A stretch of 64,000 nt of DNA, from the NCBI GenBank assembly GCA_960531495.1, contig OY482863.1, positions 6,651,963 through 6,715,962 of the forward strand. The letters run 5' to 3'. Numbering within the stretch: position 1 is the first letter of the stretch; each line of letters begins with the position of its first letter. Positions 32,948-55,659 of this stretch are shown in pieces. Under the pieces are notes generated by a model. It searched no databases and was not told where the DNA came from. It saw only the letters and a list, made by a program, of their open reading frames with translations. The position numbers and the translations under genes are program-made. This DNA is from Zeus faber. Its lineage: Eukaryota > Chordata > Actinopteri > Zeiformes > Zeidae.

Positions 32948-35213
32948 AAAGCTAATGCCCGAGAGACAAAGGCTGATGGAAAAGAACTGACTGAAGGTTG
33001 CAGTAGCCCAGAGAATAAAAGTGTGAACGGATTGTTCACCTTTGCAGACACACTCACCATGGAAACCACCTTTGAACAATCAGAGGCTGCTGTGACTACG
33101 GACGACTGCAATGTGGAACTTGGTCGGGATGACTCAATTGAACATGGGGCCAACTCAAGTGCTAATAATGAACAAGGGCAAGTTTGCCAACAGACAGACA
33201 TGCCTACTACCCCTGGGGAAACGCCTGAAGATGTAGCTGACCTGCTACCCTCTGCAGTAAGAACTGAGGAGATTGACGACATGACCAATGGTCTCTGTAA
33301 TGATGGTACCTACGGAGACCCAAAGGAAGCTTTGATATTAGAGTTGGGGCATGAGGAGCTCAACAGAAATGAATCCACTGCTTCGTCTGTCTCCGACACA
33401 CTCTCTAGCGCGGACAGTGTCTATGAGAATGAGGCCCATCGTAAGAGACAGGACACCAGGGAACAGAACCCTGAACCTGAGCCTGAGCCAGAACCTGAAC
33501 TTGAGCCAGAACCTGAACTTGAGCCAGAACCTGAACTTGAGCCGGAGCTTGAGCCGGAGCTTGAGCCGGAGCTTGAACCGGAGCTTGAGCTGGAGCTTGA
33601 GCCAGAGCATGAGCTTGAGCCAGAGCTGGAGCCAGAGCTGGAGCCAGAGCCAGAAACAGCCGCCGACGAAGACATGTTAAATCCAGAGGGCGATGGCTAT
33701 AGAAACATGGGGTCTGACACAGAAGAGGACCCCTTGATACACAATATCCCATTTGAACCTCCCATCGGAGAGACAGAAGAGAGCATACTGGAACAGTACA
33801 TCAGAGAAGAGGTCATGTCTGACGTTTCCAATGAATCTTGCCACGAACTGGACCCCAATGACCTGGACGAGTGCTTGAGAGTCGAGATTGGGGCCGCTAT
33901 AGACAGTGACACGGATGAGAAATGGCGGACAATTTTCTCCTCCTCCATTAACAGAGAGGACGATGACTCATACTTGGACAGCCTACAACTGAGTGCTCAG
34001 GAACTCTTTGTGCAGAAATGTGTCAACGTTAGAGACACAATGGAGGACGACGACAGTATGAACATTGAACAAGTGCCGCTTCAGGTTCCACTGGAGGACG
34101 AAGTGATAGAGCAACCTGAAGATGATATCTCCTTTCCAGACCCTCCCCAGGAGGTTACATACAACCCTTTACCCCTTCCCTGTTTGTCCAAAATTTCAGA
34201 AGATGAGAACGAAAATGGGAAAGGACATAACGACACCATCCAACACTACCAGAACTCCCTGCACCTGAACTTAGAAGCTGGCAAGAAGCTACCAAAGGAC
34301 TTCTGTGTGATACAGGAGACCAAGAGTGAGAATGTCAGCACTGAGCATGTGGACTTCCAGGTGGCGCGTAAACAGTGGCTTGAGATGGAGGAGCAAAGCA
34401 AGAACCAGATTGTGTCCCCCACAGCCAAGACACCCAGCTTCCACGGCAGCCACAGTTTCATGTATACGCCAGTGCGCAACGTTGAAAGACCTCAAAAGCG
34501 AGAGCATGAACTGGAGAATTTAAGCCTGGTTGGAGACTACCCTCACACCCAGTTCAGCCCCTGTTCTGAGGATTCTGGCCTGGACGATTTAAGCTACAGG
34601 TCTGGCCCTTATGATGAACCGGATACTCCGGTTGAAAAGGAGATGCGCACAACCACGGAGCGAGAGGACAAGTTCAGGAAGGAGAGGGGATTCTCCAGGA
34701 TGGGAAAATCGGCAGACTGTACCCCAACTTTGCAGAGTTTGCCCAGGTCAACCAGCACCCCATTGACTCCCTCGTTCATCATTACATCCTCACCGACCAA
34801 GGGGCCACTGAAGCACGAGGTTGCTGCCAATAATGTCATCATTCTCGAACCCAGCGACAATTTCCCCTCCAGCCCGAGACATAGCAGAGATGGGGCGTCG
34901 GCTCATGGTAGAGAGCATACAGGCAACCCCAACCTAATCATCCTAGAGACCTCTAATCTGATTATTCGCAGTGCCTCAGAGTTCTCCCTCAACAAGGCCT
35001 GTGATCAGCCCCAGGAGAAGATGTTCCTCAACAACCCCTTCTTCAAGCTACGCTCGAGAAGCACAATGTCTCTGGTGGACGAAGAGATCAGGATGGTGAA
35101 GCAGAGAGAGGAAGAGCTGAGGAAAGAGAGAGCCGATCTATACGGCAAAGACAGGTTTAGCACGGGCGGGAGGTTGTCAAACCACATGGACAGCTTATCG
35201 TTTAATCACTCAG
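32948..35213 (+). CDS. AKAP2-like large exon
   Basis: Acceptor ttttttctccag, donor TCAG|gtgggt. Starts in phase 0 and ends with 1 nt of a Val codon. A 2.27 kb exon, as in AKAP2. The upstream frame is open back to 32912, but that part lies in the acceptor pyrimidine tract and is not coding. Confidence 0.9.
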
Positions 35214-35914
35214 GTGGGTTGACGGGTGTCTGACCACTCACACCTCACACGTTGTGACCTGTGTTTGGATTGTGCCAAGTCATGTTGAACATTGATCTTT
35301 TTCATTTAGTTGATGTACCTGAGAAGTGCAAGTCATCTCCATCGTCACCAATGAAAACGGCTTACAGGATGGACCGCTCTGTTTTATCCTGCGACCACAG
35401 GGTGAGAGTTCACTCACACAGATTTGCAGACCTAAAATTATTTACATAACATTCTATTTACATAATGAAACCTTCCATTGAAGACACAATCCTTTGTAAC
35501 ATTTATATTTGTGGATGAAACAATGAAAGATCATTAGGTTGGCTGTTTATAATGCAGCACAAACAGCGAGTGCGATAATGTATTATCCAAAAAGGATTCA
35601 TGTCTTAAGTCTAACAAAGCTAGTTACTCAGGAATAATGTTTGCCAAACAACTTGAAAAATGACTGTTTTCAATTAAAGACTGACTTGCCTGTCTTTAAT
35701 TCCACATTTAGTCTAAAAACCGGGGAGAGGAGGTGGAGGAAATGGAAAGGGTGGAGGAGGAGGTGAAGGAGGCGGAGGAGGAGGAAGTTCTTTGAAATTG
35801 CAGGTAAATTAAGCAACTTATTTCTCTCAGTTCCCAGAGGTCTACAGCGGAGGAAGACGCAAGAGTGCCATGGCGCTTCGCTGGGAGGCGGGAGAGTTTG
35901 CCAAGAACGACTGA
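32948..35914 (+). CDS. AKAP2/MISP-family protein (AKAP2 C-terminal domain), 3 exons
   Basis: Exons 32948-35213, 35310-35401, 35831-35914; GT-AG junctions keep frame. Translation gives 813 aa from the exon start, or 776 aa from the ATG at 33059 (context caccATGG). Family landmarks, counted from that Met: [18 protein letters not shown] near 428 (compare AKAP2 EQIDFSAARKQF), [12 protein letters not shown] near 504, [20 protein letters not shown] near 658 followed by a Lys/Glu helix, and the terminal [15 protein letters not shown], nearly the AKAP2 end (RRKSALALRWEAG). The family binds actin and, in AKAP2, PKA regulatory subunits; no clear RII-binding helix was seen here. Acidic N-terminal half with a Glu-Pro/Glu-Leu repeat. 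It sits right behind palmd, as AKAP2 sits behind PALM2. Whether it has its own promoter or is the 3' part of a palmd fusion cannot be told from sequence. Confidence 0.85.
33466..33657 (+). repeat. In-frame Glu-Pro / Glu-Leu coding repeat
   Basis: About 64 codons alternating GAG/GAA with CCT/CCA/CCG or CTT/CTG, read as [16 protein letters not shown] then ELEPELEPE units, ending before TAADEDM. Six-nucleotide coding microsatellite inside the large AKAP2-like exon. It also creates spurious open frames on the other strand. Confidence 0.9.
35310..35401 (+). CDS. AKAP2-like penultimate exon
   Basis: Acceptor ttcatttag, donor CAGG|gtgaga, 92 nt. Completes Val, then [20 protein letters not shown] and [10 protein letters not shown]; ends in phase 0. 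Confidence 0.8.
35712..35803 (+). other. Possible purine-rich cassette exon with in-frame stop
   Basis: Flanked by acceptor cacatttag and strong donor GCAG|gtaaat, 92 nt. Read in phase 0 after the preceding exon it gives 27 codons ([14 protein letters not shown], Glu-rich) and TGA at 35793. Inclusion would replace the conserved AKAP2 tail or trigger decay. It could also be just purine-rich intron sequence. Confidence 0.35.
35831..35914 (+). CDS. AKAP2-like terminal exon
   Basis: Acceptor ttctctcag. Phase 0; encodes [20 protein letters not shown], then GEFAKND and TGA. This is the most conserved part of the AKAP2/MISP C-terminal domain and fixes the gene end. Confidence 0.92.
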   Translation, partial: FPEVYSGGRRKSAMALRWEAGEFAKND

Positions 35915-36801
35915 AGAAGCAGTTTGCAGTGACAAGCCGTTGATTTTCAAAGTTCTGTCCGTTCATTCAGAGTTTGATGCGCCGTGGCAAATGCTTTTTT
36001 TATTTTTATTTTTTAATTTATGTTGCAGGCTAACCTGCTTTTGTGATGAAAAAACGTCCAAAGACACGCTGTTTGTGGTCGTGCTCCATTTCGGACAAAG
36101 CCACAAAGATCAGTAAGAGATGCCTATACCTAGAACTGCACAATCTAGGATGGCCGCCAGCAGCTGAAAAGGACGCTTACAATTCCAGGCTTGGTCGTTT
36201 GCTTGCGTTCAGTGGAAATTATCTGCAGAAATGTGTTCAAATTGTTTGTTTGCCGAGATGCCTGAATGTTAAATGAATGTATTGTCGAGTCCGCAGTTCG
36301 CTAACGTTTTCTTGACATTATAAATGTATATTAGATTGAAACAAAGAAAAGATATTTTGATGTTATATCTTGATGAGGAAAATTCTACGTTGCTATACGT
36401 ATATTTATTGTAATTTTGCACTGTGCTTTTATTCGCTGAGAATGATGTTTCAAGACAAACCCAATTAGCATAAATAGAGCACATTATAGACAACAGAGCA
36501 GCAATTTAAGGGGATAGCCCTTTGTTTTAAGTATTAACATTTTTTCTATGTTTTTGACGTGCAGTAGGACAATCCAGTGTGTATTTTTAAAAGATGTACA
36601 ATGCTTTTTGAAGCACTCACACACAGAGGGACAAAGACGCATTAAACCGTACCAACCTGTCAAAACTTACCGGTCCAAAAGTTGAACGTATATTTGGATA
36701 TTTGTGGGAATTACTGGATGGTGGAGGTCACGTGCAAGGAAACCAGATTTTGATTTCAGAATGGAATTATGGTGATCAAAATTCATCAAAAGATTCTGTA
36801 T

Positions 36802-36903
36802 AATAAATATATTGGTGACGGTTTTCACTTCTTAATGCAATGGCGTATTTTGGGTTGTGATGAACACTGAAGGGAGTGTTCAACGCTGCAGATGTAGAAT
36901 AAA
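36802..36903 (+). terminator. Candidate polyadenylation signals of the AKAP2-like gene
   Basis: AATAAA at 36802-36807 and again at 36898-36903, about 0.9-1.0 kb after the stop codon. They suggest a 3' UTR of roughly 0.9-1 kb from 35915, still clear of the convergent frrs1 end. Confidence 0.4.
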
Positions 36904-37924
36904 AGGTTCGAGGTCCGGAACGTTATCACAGTCCTCGATTTCAAGGTCAAACAGAGATGGCCGAGTTTCACAGTAATCAAATAAACACTTACTTAATGGC
37001 ATTTTAAAAACTCCTGCAAAAATGTATAAATTGGCTTTGGTGGTTTTGACTTTTTAATGTGAAGGGAAAATTTGTTGTTTAATTTAAAAAGCACTGAAAA
37101 TATTTTTATCTAACGCATTGATGGTTCCCTTTAAATGTCACACTTTTTCAGCTGGCAAATCATAAAGAATTTAAAGAATAGAAGATAGCGACGGGTGTGT
37201 TTTTCTAGCCACGGTCTAAAGGTTTGGGCTCCATTGAAACAACCTCTCACCGCCCTGCTATTCTAATGCCCTTGTTCTTGTCCTCTCACCGCATTTCGTA
37301 CATGCTTCATTGTTATGGTACGGCTTATAGATGACTAGAGTCTTGTTAAAAAAAAAATAGTGTGATAATCTGGCATTTGAGAGGCTTTGAGGCTTTTTAG
37401 GACATTAATATTGGCATTTTGTATTCTTTGTATCCATCATGCAAGTGTTCATGACATCCATGCAACAATAAAAAAACGTTTATGCATAAAGCATAACTCC
37501 GCCTACTTTTATCACTTTGGTGCACTTCCCGGCTACACAAGAACGTCCCTGTACGACAAAATGTTTTTGGAAACTCAAGAGGTCGTAGTGGCTTCAAAGA
37601 CGGAACTCGATGAATTGGACAACATTGTGGTAATGATTGGTTTAATACCTCGTCCGATAAACTCCCCCGTTGTCTGTTTTCATTCTTTCCACCCCTTAGT
37701 ATTCTTCAACTACTTTCTGCGAAAAATTGGGTTCGGGTGATTATTAGTCTTATTGCAAAAGAAGTCTTATTGCGTAATGACGCTAGATGCTGAATGATGT
37801 CCATTTTTATTGATTGATTTTATGTTCATGGCACACACGGCAAGTAAATAACGTAGGATATTCATCTGTTTATTTCTGGCGGAGTTTCAATTAATCCACG
37901 CGGATTGATTGGTTTTCAGGTATA

Positions 37925-37930
37925 TTTATT
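37925..37930 (-). terminator. Candidate frrs1 polyadenylation signal
   Basis: AATAAA on the minus strand, about 197 nt after the frrs1 stop. Another copy lies at 37869-37874. It leaves about 1 kb to the end signals of the convergent AKAP2-like gene. Confidence 0.4.
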
Positions 37931-38126
37931 CGCATTTTTCCATCAACCAAAAATTGATGGAAGCCTTTAAAAGTCCCTGTGAAGCAACAATAAATAGGTG
38001 TTCCGAGTTTGTCACACCCCAGCCAAATTTGAATGAGCAGAAATATCGCCAAATATACAATAGTTATATATACATAATAATTCAGCATTTAAATCTTAGA
38101 ATGACTTTTAGGAGTACAAAACTACA

Positions 38127-52084
<13,958 letters not shown>

Positions 52085-53149
52085 TGCCTGAGATGTGATG
52101 AGAGAGTGGATAAGAGGAAATAACACTGAATCGGGGGAAAACCGAAATGCCGTAAAAATCAAAATGATACTCCAGGAGAGGGGGGGGTTTCCGATGTATT
52201 CTTATGAAATGGAGAAGTTGCAGTCATCTTTTCATTACACATGAGAAGTGAGAGGGGTGAGACGGGAGTTGTCTGGCCCTCATGTGCCCTACTGCGGCAC
52301 ATATAATTCGGCAGCAGAGCAAACTTACTCAAACTCCTGCCGAGATAACGGCAGCCGTGGGTGCGGTCTCCGAGTCTGTGCGTACAGATTAGTTTTCGAA
52401 CAATACTCCATTGCTCCGTAACAGTCATCACAGCAATGAAGCATGAAAAGTAAAAATAAAAATTCTAAAAAGTTCTCAATTGTAAATAAGTTTCTTGTAA
52501 GACGTGATGGAATGTAATCGGTGTTAGTTTGAATGGTCTGTTTGCCATTTAATTGTTAAGTGCCTCTCATTCCATCCTTATGTCTATTATGTGATTAAGG
52601 GTATGATGTACAGTATAATGAGATACTAGACCGCTTGATGTGTAGTGTGGCTCCCTGGCTTTTCCTGCCTTTGAAAATAGAAAATGATTGAAAAGAAACA
52701 CAACACTGCGATAATATTGATTTGTTTGACATTAACGCTCCTCCGATTAACCTCGTTCTGCGCTGTAATTAGACGTGTCTCTCATTTACAGAGGATTCGG
52801 GAAAAAAAAAACTTCACAAGTATTCCACCGGCAAATGAATAACAGACCTCTGTGAGGTGACTGTAAAACGTGCACGGATCGGAGGCGCTGACATTTAACC
52901 GAACAGTGTCAGTATAGCTCGTTTCATTTTCACATTGACGACCCGAAAATAAAGCGAAATATAAAAAGTTTGTAGCTGACCGGGTGGATCGAACTCAGAT
53001 AATAATAACAATAATAATAATAGGGTGACAATAAAAAAAACAAATAAAAGCAATATGCAATAAACTGAAGAAAAAAAAACTGTCAATTATAAACGATAAA
53101 ATGAACGTAAAAACTGAACTTGTCACGGAGTTCGGAGGCAGGACGCCTG
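52085..53149 (-). other. frrs1 5' UTR intron
   Basis: Between the CpG-rich 5' UTR exon and the ATG exon. AT-rich, no exon recognised. Confidence 0.5.
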
Positions 53150-53755
53150 GCTCACCTGGCCTCGCGGGGAGCTGTGGGCGCGGGGGGAGGGTGACGTGCG
53201 CCCTTCACCCTCCAGGGGGCAGTCCCCCTGCAGCTGCATTCGGGTAAAACTCGGAAATCGCCGCGTCCCGATCGGCGGGCCCTCCCCTCCGCCATCCCCC
53301 CGAGCCCACCGAGCCCACCGTGCCCCCCCCCCCCCCGCCGCCGTGCTGGTGCAGGCTCACGTGTTAAAGCTGCGGCGGCGCCGGTGCTAAAACTGCCGCG
53401 TTTTCGATGGAATTTAGACGCGTTTTCAGCTAAAATCCGATGCGAATGGGAAATTCGGTCGCCGGTTGACGTTGCGAACGACAACACTTCGCTGCTTGGG
53501 GTCCGCTGTCTCGGCAAACTCGGACCCGAACAATCTGCCCGGAACACCCGACCAATCTGCCCGGAACACCCGACATACACGGCGGCTCCTTTGCACTGTT
53601 CCCTCCGGTCACACGCTCCGCTCCCAGGTCGGGGGTTGAATTTCCTCGAGGTCAAACGTCCCTTGAATGCAGCAGTGGGAGCTTTGGCGATGACGTCATT
53701 TTGTAGGCGCACCCGGAAGTGGAGCGCAGGCCAGCGCCTGCCCCAGCGGGGGGCG
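53150..53755 (-). promoter_or_regulatory. CpG-rich frrs1 promoter with 5' UTR exon donor
   Basis: Sharply GC- and CpG-rich compared with the flanks. On the minus strand a donor GGCCAG|gtgagc leaves an exon ending at 53156, about 1.07 kb before the acceptor just upstream of the frrs1 ATG. No TATA box stands out, typical of a CpG-island promoter. The transcription start is not determinable. The distal edge abuts a long AAT array at about 53757. Confidence 0.55.
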
Positions 53756-53756
53756 C

Positions 53757-53758
53757 TG

Positions 53759-53802
<44 letters not shown>

Positions 53803-53817
53803 CATAATAATAATGAC

Positions 53818-53856
<39 letters not shown>

Positions 53857-53871
53857 CATAATAATAATGAC

Positions 53872-53907
<36 letters not shown>

Positions 53908-54230
53908 CATCATCATCATAATAATCATAATAATCATAATAATAATAATCATACTAATAATGACAATAATAAAAATCATAATATTAATAAAGATAATAAT
54001 AATTATAATATTAATAATAATAATCATAATAATAATAATAATGATGATAATAATAATAAAAATAATCATAATAATAATAATGATAATAATAATCATAATA
54101 ATAATGATGATAATAATAATAAAAATAATCATAATAATAATGATGATAAGAATAATAATAATAATCATAATAATGATAATAATAATAATAATAATAATAA
54201 TCATAATCATAATCATAATAATAATAGATA
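53757..54230. repeat. (AAT)n array, about 470 bp, with CAT/GAT/AAA variants
   Basis: ATAATAATA units with scattered ATC, ATG and AAA triplets; gives 200-370 codon open frames on both strands that are not genes. Followed by a short TACA repeat. Confidence 0.95.
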
Positions 54231-54240
54231 CATACATACA

Positions 54241-55142
54241 TACATAACAAAACGCAAGCGTATAGGAATTACTCATACAAAGACCTTGAAAACATTACAA
54301 GCATTTATTGTTTACTGCTGTTTTGGTTTTTTTTAGGTCAGAATACAGTAGTTGCTAATCACAGTTCAAATTCCTTTTTGAAAACAATAAAAAAGTGGCT
54401 TTTTGTTTGTAAACTTGCACTTAAAGTAACTTAAAGCAAAAAGTAACATCATTAATATGACATTCTGACTAATTATTAATTGTATGTTAATTTTTTCCAA
54501 ATTCCACATCATTCCATATTCCTTTGCACCTTTATCTTTGTATTCAAAGCAACCAAGTACAATATTCTTGTTATGAAGTGTGAAATCTTGAAATGGTAAG
54601 TTGAAACCTTTTTCCATAGGATTTGGACTATCTATAGATAGATTGATATTTTTACCAGAAGACAATTGGATTAAACAAAGTGTATTAAACGTCATTAATA
54701 TATGTGCTTTTGAGGACAACTGACACGCACCAGAGTACGTTTCTCTACAAAATGAAAACCCAATAACATCACTGTCAGAATCTATAGACATTCCAGAGAT
54801 ATATACAATCTGCCTGAATTATAATTACTGGTAACAATAACCTAAAGCCCTCAATGCCCACCCCGAATGACACTGCTGGTCCTCGCTATATTGACTAAAA
54901 TAATCGTGATTATCATTTCAGCCATTATCATGCAGCCCTAGCTCGGAATGATAACCACCGTTAGTTGCGACGTAGGACACCCACCCCCAGCTGCAAACAC
55001 CGCCCGATCCCAAAATGACACTGTAACCAGGCCACAACAAATGAACTTCTGCACAAAACACACCCGAACAGGGAACCAAAGCACACCTGTCCATTGAACT
55101 TTATCAACTACCCTGGACCCTGTGTATTGAGGTCTGCAGATA

Positions 55143-55174
<32 letters not shown>

Positions 55175-55329
55175 GTTAATTATAATATTTACAATAATGA
55201 TGTATTTCATACACACAGCACAAAGCAGCTCAACAAGCTTCTTCACATTCAGTGAAATAAAATCAGGAACAACTTAAAACGTCCGAAAAAAACAAGTCAA
55301 TAAAATAATCAATAAAATCAAATGAAACC
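54241..55329. other. frrs1-agl intergenic DNA
   Basis: AT-rich with an (ATT)n at 55146-55174. No gene supported. Confidence 0.55.
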
Positions 55330-55620
55330 GATCAGCGCCCCAAGTTTACGCGCGGGTGTTCATGTCGCGCAGGGTGGGGACTGCGGAGCACACGGTCGCT
55401 GGACTCGACGGGGCGACGACATTTCGGTGCAACCGCACGCTGTTGGTGTTTCCAGCTGCAGCGGGTGGGTGTGGGCGTGGGTGTGGGCGTGGGTGTGCGC
55501 GTCGGCGGGCGGTGGAATCCGGAGACCTGGCCCTGCGCGCATGTAAAGGGCAGCCTTAAAAAAGCTGCGCCAAAATGGTCCGGGCCACCAGACAGAGCCG
55601 AGTGCTGCCCCTCAACGACA
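55330..55620 (+). promoter_or_regulatory. CpG-rich agl promoter and 5' UTR region
   Basis: GC- and CpG-rich stretch leading into the agl ATG at 55575, including a short GGGTGTGGGCGT-type repeat around 55465-55500 that offers GC-box/KLF-like sites. The exact start site is unknown and a separate 5' UTR exon is possible. Confidence 0.5.
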
Positions 55621-55659
55621 TGGAACGACTGGAGAGAACTCTGTTCCGCCTGGAGCAAG
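55575..55659 (+). CDS. agl: agl coding exon 1 (residues 1-28)
   Basis: ATG in context CAAAATGG. Donor CAAG|gtaccg, phase 1. Encodes the conserved [10 protein letters not shown]. Confidence 0.95.

Larger units (their letters stand above)
35915..38126. other. Convergent intergenic region with both 3' UTRs
   Basis: 3' UTR of the AKAP2-like gene to about 36.9 kb and of frrs1 from about 37.9 kb. AT-rich, no repeat or exon recognised in between. Confidence 0.55.

Noticed and set aside
33338-33752. Three antisense or alternative frames over the EP repeat
   Set aside because: By-products of the hexanucleotide repeat in a well-supported coding exon on the plus strand.
33727-33835. PKA regulatory-subunit binding helix in the AKAP2-like protein ([16 protein letters not shown])
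   Set aside because: The spacing of hydrophobic residues fits the anchoring-helix pattern only partly, so no claim is made.
37387-37740. 117-codon plus-strand frame between the convergent genes
   Set aside because: No family similarity, no splice context, AT-rich composition like the surrounding DNA.
53152-54276. Open frames of 374, 287 and 205 codons, poly-Ile or poly-Asn
   Set aside because: Products of the AAT array and adjoining CpG region; no family similarity.
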